Shown one piece after another: positions 49,758 through 57,486 of a stretch of DNA of 64,000 nt. Location of the stretch: the NCBI RefSeq assembly GCF_001412595.2, contig NZ_CP012640.2, positions 3,286,001 through 3,350,000 of the forward strand, written 5' to 3'. A program made the position numbers and the translations under genes. Each line of letters opens with the position of its first letter. Positions within the stretch are counted from its first letter, which is position 1. The notes below the pieces were generated by a model. The model was given only the letters and a program-made list of their open reading frames with translations. It did not search any database and was not told the origin of the DNA. Origin of the DNA: Massilia sp. WG5. GTDB lineage: Bacteria; Pseudomonadota; Gammaproteobacteria; Burkholderiales; Burkholderiaceae_D.

Positions 49758-50275
49758 GCGCAGGACACGCGTTCCGCATCCGCCGCTTCGCGCCGCAGGA
49801 GTGGCCGGCCTACCGCGCCCTGCGCCTGCGCTCGCTGGTTGACGCGCCGAACGCCTTCGGCAGCAGTTACGCCGCCGAGGAAGCCTGGGCGCAGGAACTG
49901 TGGATGGCGCGCCTGACCGCCGCCCAGGTGTCCGGCCGCGATTGCCCACTGGTCGCGGAATCGACCGCGCCGGATGCCATCCTGCTCGGCCTGGTCTGGG
50001 CCAAGTGCGACGCCGCGGATGCCGGCATCGTCAACCTGTTCCAGATGTGGGTGGCGCCGGAAACGCGCGGCCGCGGCGTGGCGGCGGCCCTGCTGGACGA
50101 GGCCGTCGCCTGGGCGCGCACGATCGGTGCACACACCGTCCAACTGGGCGTCGTCTGTGACAACCAACCGGCCATCCAGCTCTACGTTCGCAAAGGTTTT
50201 CGCAAGGTCGGCGAACCGGAGCCGATCCGGCCGGGATCGGCGCTGCTCGAGCAAACCATGCTTTTGAGCGTCTAA
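49754..50275 (+). CDS. GNAT-family N-acetyltransferase
   Basis: A 173-residue acetyltransferase of the GNAT superfamily. The first strand/helix is FRIRRFAPQEWPAYRALRLRSLVDAPNAFGSSYAAE (a RimI-like start), and the acetyl-CoA loop is VAPETRGRGVAAALLDEAVAWARTIGAHTVQLGVVCDNQPAIQLYVRKGF (about 96-145). ATGA overlap with dacB couples them. The last codons (Ser-Val-stop) are supplied by the left arm of the repeat at 50266. Confidence 0.88.
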   Translation: MSAGHAFRIRRFAPQEWPAYRALRLRSLVDAPNAFGSSYAAEEAWAQELWMARLTAAQVSGRDCPLVAESTAPDAILLGLVWAKCDAADAGIVNLFQMWVAPETRGRGVAAALLDEAVAWARTIGAHTVQLGVVCDNQPAIQLYVRKGFRKVGEPEPIRPGSALLEQTMLLSV

Positions 50276-50368
50276 AAAGCCCTCATGGCGGCGTTGCATT
50301 CGTCTCGCCGTACTAGCGTACTGTCTTCGACGATGCGCCTTGCCCCGAGGGTTTTGTTAGACGCTCTT
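50266..50368. repeat. About 103-bp intergenic element with terminal inverted repeats
   Basis: The left end GAGCGTCTAAAAAGCCCTC (50266-50284) matches the reverse complement of the right end (GAGCGTCTAACAAAACCCTC, 50349-50368). The interior has GGCGTTGC...GTACTAGCGTAC...GCGCCTTGCC, imperfectly palindromic. It looks like a small mobile palindromic repeat of the kind seen between betaproteobacterial genes, and may serve as a terminator for both convergent genes. Confidence 0.6.
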
Positions 50369-50378
50369 TATTGGAAGT

Positions 50379-51098
50379 TTAATCCGGCTTGCTGGCCCCT
50401 CCCGCCGTACTGGCCTGCGCAGTCGCTGCCGGCGCCGCCCCCGCGCCGACCTGCGCGGTCGCGTTCCTGCTCGGCTCCAGCCAGGGCGTGCCGGCCATGT
50501 TCGGCTTGGCTTCCACCAGCGAGACCTTGGCCCCCGTGCTTTCGCGGATCGCGCGCACCACGTCCATCATGGTCGATTCGGTGAATTTTTCCGGCGTGCC
50601 GAGGAACATGCCGCCCAGGCGCCGCGGCCATTGCATAATGCCGCCCTCGGGCTTGGTGAAGACGGCGTACATGTCGAGGTGGTAGCCGGTCTTGTAGGGG
50701 AACAGGCAGGCGACCAGGTTCATGTCCTCGGTGCCGCGCACGCGCGGGGTCGCCTTGGCCGTCCACGAGGCGCCGTCGCAGCTCGGGCCCTTGGCGACGG
50801 GTGGGCCACCCGCAGGGGTGGCCGGCGGGGCGCTGGTCGGATCGGCGATCTTGAAGTGGCCGGGCAGCTCGGTCGCCTCGACCCCGCCCGGGGTCGACAC
50901 CACCGCATCCTTCACGTTGCGGTTGATGCCGTCGGTGGCCGCCTTGGCGACTTTGTCCGCGGGAACCTCGGTCTTGATGTCGAAGACCCGGTAGTACTCC
51001 ACCGTCGTGCTGCGCGAGGCCAGCGGATTGCTGCCGCCCTCGGTGCTGCATCCTGCCAGCACGGCCGCCACCGCGCAGGCCATCATCGTGCCTCTCAT
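50379..51098 (-). CDS. Putative lipoprotein
   Basis: A 239-residue probable lipoprotein: signal MRGTMMACAVAAVLAGC with lipobox LAGC (Cys17). The mature part has VEYYRVFDIKTEVPADKVAKAATDGINRNV, a Pro/Ala-rich linker (SAPPATPAGGPPVAKGP), a WTAKATPRVRGTEDMNLVACLFPYKTGYHLDMYAVFTKPEGG domain, and an Ala/Thr-rich tail. No known family was recognised. GGGAGG precedes the ATG. It follows a 129-bp gap after ddpX on the same strand, so it may be downstream of the peptidoglycan cluster, but with its own leader. Confidence 0.75.
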   Translation of the reverse strand: MRGTMMACAVAAVLAGCSTEGGSNPLASRSTTVEYYRVFDIKTEVPADKVAKAATDGINRNVKDAVVSTPGGVEATELPGHFKIADPTSAPPATPAGGPPVAKGPSCDGASWTAKATPRVRGTEDMNLVACLFPYKTGYHLDMYAVFTKPEGGIMQWPRRLGGMFLGTPEKFTESTMMDVVRAIRESTGAKVSLVEAKPNMAGTPWLEPSRNATAQVGAGAAPAATAQASTAGGASKPD

Positions 51099-51227
51099 CT
51101 CGCACCTCCCTGTTGGTTGGACGTCTGTTACACGTCCGATTTTCAGGTGCGCTCATGCAGCATGAATGAGTTGGCTCAAGCTTGCGCAGGCGCCGTCAGC
51201 ATGGCGCCACAGGGATGCCAGGAAGCG

Positions 51228-51851
51228 TCAGAGAACGCGGCGGAATGTCTGGCGCACCAGCGTGCGGTCACCGCAATCGAAGTGCCACCACTCGGTGTTG
51301 ATGCCGACGAAGCCGGCCTGGAACATGGCCTCGCGCAGCAGGCGGCGGTGCGCTGCCTGCGCTTCGCCCAGCGCGCCGCTGCGGATGAAACCTTCTTCCA
51401 GCGCGGGGTGCGAGAGTTCGGTCATGTCGTCGAAGCCGGTGCCCATGTCGAGCTCGCGTCCGTGTTCGTCGAGGATCGTGATGTCGAGCGCCATGCCGTA
51501 GGAGTGGATCGAACCGCGCGCCGGATCCGCCAGGTACATCTGCAGGCCGGTGCCCTCGAGCGTGTCCCACAACTGCTGCTGCACGCGCTGCGGGCGCAGG
51601 GCGTCCAGCACCAGCGGCGTGCAGCCGGGCCGCTTTTGCTTCAGCCAGGCCACCACGCGCTCCAGCGCCGCGGCGGCATCGACGTGCAGCCAGGCGCAAT
51701 CGTAGGGCGAGTACAGGTCGTGGCCGACGAAGTTGTTGGGGCTGGCGTAGCGCAGGTCGACGGCGATGCCGGCGATGGTGGAGAGGTGGCGGAACTCGGG
51801 ATCGCCGGCGATGTCTTCGCTGGCGATCGTCAAGGGTCCGGTAATACTCAT
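51228..51851 (-). CDS. ddpX: D-Ala-D-Ala dipeptidase (VanX/DdpX family, M15D)
   Basis: A 207-residue zinc dipeptidase that splits D-alanyl-D-alanine. The zinc site is His116 and Asp123 in SIHSYGMALDITI, plus His in NTEWWHF with its preceding Glu as base; the substrate-binding DALRPQRVQQQLW is also present. No signal peptide, so it is cytoplasmic, as for VanX and E. coli DdpX. Its ATG lies within the stop of the LysR gene (ATGA), so it is made together with that regulator. It is the last step of the recycling cluster, releasing D-Ala for DadA. Confidence 0.9.
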   Translation of the reverse strand: MSITGPLTIASEDIAGDPEFRHLSTIAGIAVDLRYASPNNFVGHDLYSPYDCAWLHVDAAAALERVVAWLKQKRPGCTPLVLDALRPQRVQQQLWDTLEGTGLQMYLADPARGSIHSYGMALDITILDEHGRELDMGTGFDDMTELSHPALEEGFIRSGALGEAQAAHRRLLREAMFQAGFVGINTEWWHFDCGDRTLVRQTFRRVL

Positions 51852-52753
51852 GAACTTCCTTTGTCTAACAGGGCGCGGGCCGTCGCGCCGATACAGTTGG
51901 CCAGCTCGCGCGCACCGTGCGACAGCGGCGCGTGGCTCGCCGTCAGCAGGTAGAGCTGGACCGGCATGGTCGGCGCCCACTGGCGGCACTGGACCTTGTC
52001 GCGCGCCGCCGAGGCCGCCGTGAACGGATCGAGCACCGCACTGCCGGCGCCGGCCTCGACCAGCGAGCGGGCGATCTGGTAGGTCTGCACCACGGTGTGG
52101 AAGACCGGATGCACGTCCTGGGCTTCGCAGGCCGCCACCACCATCTCGCCAAGCGGGTCGCGGTCGGCCAGGCCGATCAGCTCGCCGGACAGGGCGCTGG
52201 GCGTGATCGGTTCGCGGCATTCCGCCTCGCTCCAGGTGCCGCGCGGCGCCATCACCATCAGGTTGCCGGCGGCGATCGGCTCGGCCTCGATGCCGGGATG
52301 GCGCGGGTCCTGCAGCGACAGCGCCAGGTCGGCCTCGCCCAGGCGCAAGGCGTTCACGATCTCGCTGGTGTGGAAGGTCGCCAGTTCGCAGCGTGTCTGG
52401 GCGAAGTCGCGGCGCCAGACCGTCAGGGCAGCCGGCAGCACGCTGACCGCGATGGTCGGCGTCGACACCAGGCGCACGGTCTCGCTGGCGCGGTTCTTGA
52501 GGCTGGCGGCCAGGCGGCGGATGCCCTGCAGGTCGCGGTTCAGCTTTTCGGTCTCGGCGAACAGGCGATGCGCTTCCGGCTTCGGATACAGTTTTCCGCG
52601 CACGCGCTCGAACAGCGGCATGCCCAGCTGCAGCTCGGCATGCTGCAGCACCTTGGTCACCGCCGGCTGCGAGATGTGGAGGACCTGGGCGGCACCGCTG
52701 ATGGTGCCGACCTGCATGATGGCGTGGAAAACTTCGATATGGCGCAGGCGCAT
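51848..52753 (-). CDS. LysR-family regulator of the peptidoglycan cluster
   Basis: A 301-residue LysR regulator: HTH in RLRHIEVFHAIMQVGTISGAAQVLHISQPAVTKVLQHAELQLGMPLFERVRGKLYPKPEA (2-62), effector domain from about 90. AAGGAA precedes the ATG. It sits inside the cluster, 60 bp after the amidase gene, and overlaps ddpX by 4 bases. It is likely to sense a muropeptide, amino sugar or D-Ala dipeptide and control this cluster, by analogy with AmpR; sequence does not show the ligand. Confidence 0.9.
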   Translation of the reverse strand: MRLRHIEVFHAIMQVGTISGAAQVLHISQPAVTKVLQHAELQLGMPLFERVRGKLYPKPEAHRLFAETEKLNRDLQGIRRLAASLKNRASETVRLVSTPTIAVSVLPAALTVWRRDFAQTRCELATFHTSEIVNALRLGEADLALSLQDPRHPGIEAEPIAAGNLMVMAPRGTWSEAECREPITPSALSGELIGLADRDPLGEMVVAACEAQDVHPVFHTVVQTYQIARSLVEAGAGSAVLDPFTAASAARDKVQCRQWAPTMPVQLYLLTASHAPLSHGARELANCIGATARALLDKGSS

Positions 52754-52813
52754 CGCTTTATTCCTTCTGGGTGAAAGGGGAAGGATACGAAAAACTGGCG
52801 CTGCCGGATAGCA

Positions 52814-53734
52814 TCAATGCTGATCTTTTACGGGCGGTGTTGCGGGAACGGCATTCGGGTCGATGGCCGTGTCCGGCACCGGCGTGGGCGCCGGCTCGGC
52901 GGGAGGCGTCACCGGCGCCGTGAACATCGGCGCCGGCGGCACCGGCGGCAGCGGCCCGGCCGGGTTGGTCAGCGCTTCCAGCAGGGCGGCGGTCTCGACG
53001 TCGGGCATGCCGTCGATATTCGCCGGGCGGTATTTCATCTGGAAAGCCGACAGCACGGTGCGGGTCTGCTCGTCCAGGTTGCCGGACTGGACCAGGCCAT
53101 AGCCCCAGGTCGCCAGCTTCTTCTGGAACCAGGCCACGTCCGGCAGCTGGGTCTGGAAGATTGGCGTCACGGCGGCCACGCGGGTCGCGTCCGGCCACGT
53201 CACCAGGCCGGCCGCGGCCAGCTGCTTCCACGGGAACATCGGGCCCGGGTCCTGCTTGCGCAGCGGCGCGATGTCGCTGTGGCCGAGCACGTTCTCCGGC
53301 GTGATGTGGTTGCGGATGACGATGTCGCGCACCAGCGGGATCAGGGCGTCGATCTGGGTTTGCGGGAAGGGTGCGTAGACGCGGCCGTTCGGCGTGTCCT
53401 TCCAGCCCGGATTGACGATCTCGATGCCGATCGAGCTGTTGTTCAGCTGCGTGAAATTCTTCCAGCTCGAATTGCCGGCATGCCAGGCGGCGTTCTTTTC
53501 GTCGACCAGGTTGTAGATGGTCGGCTTCGGCTCGTCGGTGACCAGGTAATGGGCGCTCACCTCCTGTTCGGTCAGGATCTTGATCGAGGATGGGCGGTCG
53601 CTCACGGTGTAGTGCAGCACCAGGAAGCGGGCGCGCGAACTCTGGCCCTTGGCCGTGTAGGTCTTGTCATACTGCGGTCCGGTGGCGCAGCCGGCCAGCA
53701 GGGCGATCAGGAGGGTGGCGGCAAGGGTTTTCAT
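52814..53734 (-). CDS. N-acetylmuramoyl-L-alanine amidase, AmiD-like lipoprotein
   Basis: A 306-residue amidase_2 (T7 lysozyme-like zinc amidase). Lipoprotein signal MKTLAATLLIALLAGC with Cys16. Zinc ligands are in FLVLHYTVS, the Asn/His-rich AWHAGNSSWKNFTQLNNSSIGIEIVNPG and NVLGHSDIAPLRKQDPGPMFPW. A C-terminal peptidoglycan-binding-like helix region (VAWFQKKLATWGYGLVQSGNLDEQTRTVLSAFQMKYRP) precedes a Pro-rich tail. E. coli AmiD is an outer-membrane lipoprotein with the same layout; it removes stem peptides from MurNAc. ATG 53734 is used; the long frame upstream is the opposite phase of the kinase gene. Confidence 0.9.
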   Translation of the reverse strand: MKTLAATLLIALLAGCATGPQYDKTYTAKGQSSRARFLVLHYTVSDRPSSIKILTEQEVSAHYLVTDEPKPTIYNLVDEKNAAWHAGNSSWKNFTQLNNSSIGIEIVNPGWKDTPNGRVYAPFPQTQIDALIPLVRDIVIRNHITPENVLGHSDIAPLRKQDPGPMFPWKQLAAAGLVTWPDATRVAAVTPIFQTQLPDVAWFQKKLATWGYGLVQSGNLDEQTRTVLSAFQMKYRPANIDGMPDVETAALLEALTNPAGPLPPVPPAPMFTAPVTPPAEPAPTPVPDTAIDPNAVPATPPVKDQH

Positions 53735-53787
53735 GGTCGGTTCGGTCTCGTTGATTGTTCGATACGTGATAGGGGCATTATGCCGGG

Positions 53788-54714
53788 CTAGGCCGGCGCA
53801 CGCGGCGGCGCGAGCGCCATGCGTGCGGCCGCGTAGTGCGCGCCGCCAGCCGTCTGGGTGAAGGGCAGTCCGGGCGGCAGCAGTGCGCGCATCGACGCCA
53901 CGATTGCCGGGTGCAGCTCGGCCGCGCGGCCCGATACGGCCACCGGGCGCGGGCCGAAGCGGCCGATGAGAGCCTTGGCCAGGCGCGCCAGTTCGCAGCC
54001 GGCATTGTGCAGGATGGCGGCGGCGGCCGGGTCCTGGTCGGCGACGGCGGCGACGGCGAGGGCCAGCTTGCCGACCGCGCCGCGTTCCTGGCCGTAGATG
54101 AACTGGCGCGAATACGCCCAGTCGTCGCCGCCGACGTAATCGAACACGGCCTGCGCCATGGCCGACGCGCGCCAGGCACCGGGCGTTTCGTCTTCGAGGC
54201 GCCAGATGTGGCGCAGGGCTTCCTTCGCGATCCAGAAGCCGCCGCCGCCATCGTCCAGCACCACGCCGCGGCCGCCGGCGCGGTGGAACTGGCCGCCGGC
54301 GTCGATGAAGGCGCCGATCGAGCCGGTGCCGGCGTACACCAGGTAGCCCTCTCCGGGCGCAAAGCTGGCGCGGTAGGCGATTTCCATGTCGCTGCAGAAG
54401 TGGACATCCGCCGGCTGCACGTGCAGCAGTTCGGCCAGCCAGCGCTGCAGCAGTTCGCCGTCGCCGCCGAAGCCGGTCAGCCCGGCCTGCACCCGCGCCG
54501 GCACCCCGTGCAGCAGCACCGCGGCAGCCAGTTCGGCGAAGGTGGCGCGCACGGTGTCGCGCCCATGCGGGCTGCCCATCTGCAGGGCCGACAGGCCGGC
54601 CACCGTGCCCTCGGCCAGGATGGCGCCATCCGGCGCGGCGAGCGCCCAGCGGGTCTGGGTGCCGCCGGCGTCGATGCCGAGACCCAGTTCGATGGGGGAT
54701 GAGGAAAGGATCAT
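53788..54714 (-). CDS. BadF/BadG-type amino-sugar kinase (GlcNAc/MurNAc kinase-like)
   Basis: A 308-residue ASKHA ATPase of the BadF/BadG/BcrA/BcrD family, which includes the mammalian GlcNAc kinase and clostridial MurK. Phosphate-1 motif GLGIDAGGTQTRWALA, phosphate-2 LVYAGTGSIGAFI, GGRGVVLDDGGGGFWIAKEALR, and the adenosine-motif region PVAVSGRAAELHPAIVASM are present. In this cluster, beside murQ, the likely job is phosphorylation of MurNAc and/or GlcNAc at C6. No anmK is nearby, so MurNAc-6-P for MurQ probably comes from this enzyme. The start overlaps digH by ATGA. Confidence 0.85.
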   Translation of the reverse strand: MILSSSPIELGLGIDAGGTQTRWALAAPDGAILAEGTVAGLSALQMGSPHGRDTVRATFAELAAAVLLHGVPARVQAGLTGFGGDGELLQRWLAELLHVQPADVHFCSDMEIAYRASFAPGEGYLVYAGTGSIGAFIDAGGQFHRAGGRGVVLDDGGGGFWIAKEALRHIWRLEDETPGAWRASAMAQAVFDYVGGDDWAYSRQFIYGQERGAVGKLALAVAAVADQDPAAAAILHNAGCELARLAKALIGRFGPRPVAVSGRAAELHPAIVASMRALLPPGLPFTQTAGGAHYAAARMALAPPRAPA

Positions 54715-56321
54715 GCTTTCTTCCAGGCCTGGACCCGTGCGCTTTCGTTGCCGAGCCGGTCGATCGCGCTGACCACCACCAGGTCGGTGGCGCCCAGCGT
54801 CGCATCGTCCGCCACGTCCCACTCCGCGCGCGACGCCGGCACCACCGCGAAGCGCCACTGGCCGCCGTAGCGCGACCACACCGCATACAGGGCGCTGGCC
54901 TTGCCGGGCGCCAGCTTGAGGCGCACGGCGCCGCCCTTGCGGGTCGCCGCCACCGAGGGCGCTTCCGGCACCGCCTTGCCCAGCCAGGGCGTGGCCGGCG
55001 CCAGCGCCGGGGTGGCGTAGGAGATGGTGCGCAGCTGGTCGGCGAGGCCCTTGCGGTTTTCCATCAGCGCGACCATGCTGAAGTGGACGTGGCCGCCAGC
55101 CGTCGGACGCGAGCGGGTGACCGCGATCTGCTCGATGATTTCCTGCGGCGGATAGTCCTTGGCGGGCGGCGCGATGCCGACCCGGCTGGTATACAGGCCC
55201 GGCCACACGTGGCGGCCCAGGGTGTTCTGCCCGAGCCAGTAATCGAGCAGCACGTCATAGGCCTGGCCCGGCTGCTTGATCGACCAGTAGAGCTGGGGCG
55301 TGAAATAGTCGAGCCAGCCGTTCTGCAGCCAGGTCTCGGCGTCCGCGTACAGCTTGTCGTACTGCGAAAAGCCGACGATGCCGGGCGGACGGCGGTCCGG
55401 GCGGCCCAGGCCGAAGGGGCTGATGCCGAAGCGCACCCAGTGCTTTTCCTTGTGGATGCCTTCGTACAGCGCCTGGATCAGGCGGTTCACGTTCTGGCGG
55501 CGCCAGGACGCGCGGTCCAGCTTGCCGCCACCGGCCAGGTAGCGCTGCCAGGACGGCTCGTCCGGGAAGTCGAGTTCCCCCTTGGCGGTCCTGCCCTCCA
55601 GCGCCGCGCCTTCGGCGCCGGTCGCGCTCGGGGCCGGGATCGGGTAGGGATAGAAATAATCGTCGATGTGGACGCCGTCGATGTCGTAGCGGCGCACCAC
55701 GTCGAGCACCACGTCCAGGGTCTGGCGGACGGCGGATTCCTCGCCCGGGTCCATCCATTCGTACTTGCCGTAGGTCTTGACGGCGGCCGGGTTGCTGCGG
55801 GTGATGTGGTTCGGCGCCGCCGGCGACTTCGCGATGTTGTGGCGCGCGCGGTAGGGGTTGAACCAGGCGTGCAGCTCGAGCCCGCGCGCATGCGCCTGCG
55901 CGACCCAGAACTTCAGCGGATCGTACCAGGGCTGCGGCGGCCTGCCCTGCTGGCCGGTCAGGTATTCCGACCACGGCTCGATCTGCGAGGCGTAGATGGC
56001 GTCGGCCGAGGGGCGCACCTGCAGGATGATGGCGTTCAGGTTCAGGGCCCTGGCGCGGTCGAGGATGGCGATCGCTTCCGCCTGCTGCTGGGCGGCGCTC
56101 AGGTTCTGTTTGCTGGGCCAGTCGATGTTGGCCACGGTCGAGACCCAGGCGGCGCGGAATTCGCGCGGCGCAGGGGGCGGGGTGTCGCCATCGCCGGCGC
56201 CGGCCGTGGCGATCTTGCCGGCGCCCGGGGTCGTGGTACAGGCCGAGAACAGGCCACTCATCGCCAGCGCGGAGGCCACGCCGGCCAGCGCGAACGCACG
56301 TCGTTTCCGATCAGCTTGCAT
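54711..56321 (-). CDS. DigH/YddW-like peptidoglycan glycosyl hydrolase (GHL10) lipoprotein
   Basis: A 536-residue GHL10/DUF187 family hydrolase. The signal ends in lipobox FSAC (Cys28). The catalytic barrel starts REFRAAWVSTVANIDWPS (about 53) and contains LNLNAIILQVRPSADAIY, HAWFNPYR, RRYDIDGVHIDDYFYPYP (with acidic residues in DGVHIDDY), and FGISPFG. E. coli DigH cuts glycan strands stripped of peptides by amidases. Its position beside an AmiD-like amidase gene in the same operon fits exactly that two-step attack. Overlaps the kinase gene by ATGA. Confidence 0.9.
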   Translation of the reverse strand: MQADRKRRAFALAGVASALAMSGLFSACTTTPGAGKIATAGAGDGDTPPPAPREFRAAWVSTVANIDWPSKQNLSAAQQQAEAIAILDRARALNLNAIILQVRPSADAIYASQIEPWSEYLTGQQGRPPQPWYDPLKFWVAQAHARGLELHAWFNPYRARHNIAKSPAAPNHITRSNPAAVKTYGKYEWMDPGEESAVRQTLDVVLDVVRRYDIDGVHIDDYFYPYPIPAPSATGAEGAALEGRTAKGELDFPDEPSWQRYLAGGGKLDRASWRRQNVNRLIQALYEGIHKEKHWVRFGISPFGLGRPDRRPPGIVGFSQYDKLYADAETWLQNGWLDYFTPQLYWSIKQPGQAYDVLLDYWLGQNTLGRHVWPGLYTSRVGIAPPAKDYPPQEIIEQIAVTRSRPTAGGHVHFSMVALMENRKGLADQLRTISYATPALAPATPWLGKAVPEAPSVAATRKGGAVRLKLAPGKASALYAVWSRYGGQWRFAVVPASRAEWDVADDATLGATDLVVVSAIDRLGNESARVQAWKKA

Positions 56322-56343
56322 TAAAAACTGCTCCGAATAATCA

Positions 56344-57486
56344 TTAAACTTTCACGAACCATTTTTTGCGCCACATGGCCCAGGCCACCGCGAACATGCA
56401 GGCATTGAACAGCAGCGCATGCAGCAGCGAGGTGTTCACGGGTCCGATGGGCAGCGCGGCGAGCGGCGCATACAGCGTCTTGCCCAGCGAACGCAGGCTG
56501 CCGTCCGGCTGGGTGAATTTGATGTAGCCGAACATCTTGGCCACGAAACCCGACAGCGCGAAGATGAACAGCGCATTCATGCCGTAGATGACGAAGGGCC
56601 GGCTCCAGCGCGCCGCAAGCTCGCGCACGCCGGCATGGGGATTCACGTCCAGCAGCCAGTAAAAGGCGGAAAACACGATCAGGGCCCAGCCCGTCATCAG
56701 GAAGCAATAGGACGGGGTCCACAGGCTCTTGTTAATTGGCATCAGAATGGTATCGAAAATCACGCCGAGCCAACAACACAGCAGACCGGCCAGCAGCATC
56801 CAGACAGTCTGCTCGGTGCGGTTCACATCGGTCACGAGCCAGCGCCCGGCCAGCACCCCGAACAGCTGGCTGCACAGCGCGGGTAATGTCGACACCAGCC
56901 CTTCCGGATCCCAGGTTTTGCTCTGCACCCACAAGTGCTTGCCGAGAACGGCGCGGTCGATCCAGGCGCCGAAGTCCTGGCCCGGCTCCAGTACCCCGGC
57001 GCCGATGCCGGGCACCGGCACCACCAGCATCAGCACGCTGTACAGGCCCAGGAGGGCCGCGATGATCGCCAGCTGCATGCGCCAGCCGCAGTAGACCACG
57101 ATGGGTGCGGCCAGCAGCGTGCACAGGGCGATCCGCTGCAGCACGCCGGGAATGCGCACCTTCTCGACGTTAAAGTAGGGCATGAAGTTGAGCAGGAAGC
57201 CGATCAGGAATATCAGCGCGGCGCGCTTCGCCAGTTTCATCAACAGGCGCGGCCGGTCGGCGCCCAGCGCCGCGAGGCGGCCCAGCGACAGCGCCATCGC
57301 GACGCCGCCGATGAACAGGAAGAAGGGGAAGATACAGTCGGTGAAGGTCCAGCCGTTCCACTTCGCGTGTTCGAGCTGGGCGTACAGGTGGCCCCAGTCG
57401 CCCGGATTATTCACCAGCACCATCGCGGCGATCGTGAAGCCGCGGAAGGCGTCGAGCGAAGCCAGGCGCCCCCCAGCGTCACGCAT
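56344..57486 (-). CDS. NagX-like membrane protein (DUF5009/HGSNAT-like)
   Basis: A 380-residue polytopic membrane protein with about ten hydrophobic segments. It starts with the family motif RLASLDAFRGFTIAAMVLVNNPGDW and WNGWTFTDCIFPFFLFIGGVAMALSL, characteristic of the heparan-alpha-glucosaminide acetyltransferase-like NagX family in N-acetylglucosamine catabolic clusters. The proposed role is import or acetylation of amino sugars. It overlaps ampG by 8 bases and precedes digH by 22 bp, so all three are co-transcribed. Confidence 0.88.
   Translation of the reverse strand: MRDAGGRLASLDAFRGFTIAAMVLVNNPGDWGHLYAQLEHAKWNGWTFTDCIFPFFLFIGGVAMALSLGRLAALGADRPRLLMKLAKRAALIFLIGFLLNFMPYFNVEKVRIPGVLQRIALCTLLAAPIVVYCGWRMQLAIIAALLGLYSVLMLVVPVPGIGAGVLEPGQDFGAWIDRAVLGKHLWVQSKTWDPEGLVSTLPALCSQLFGVLAGRWLVTDVNRTEQTVWMLLAGLLCCWLGVIFDTILMPINKSLWTPSYCFLMTGWALIVFSAFYWLLDVNPHAGVRELAARWSRPFVIYGMNALFIFALSGFVAKMFGYIKFTQPDGSLRSLGKTLYAPLAALPIGPVNTSLLHALLFNACMFAVAWAMWRKKWFVKV

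Noticed and set aside
46890..49949. A 1019-codon minus-strand frame across the SpmAB-like gene and dacB
   Set aside because: It spans two well-supported plus-strand genes; low-complexity His/Arg/Ala/Gly-rich product.
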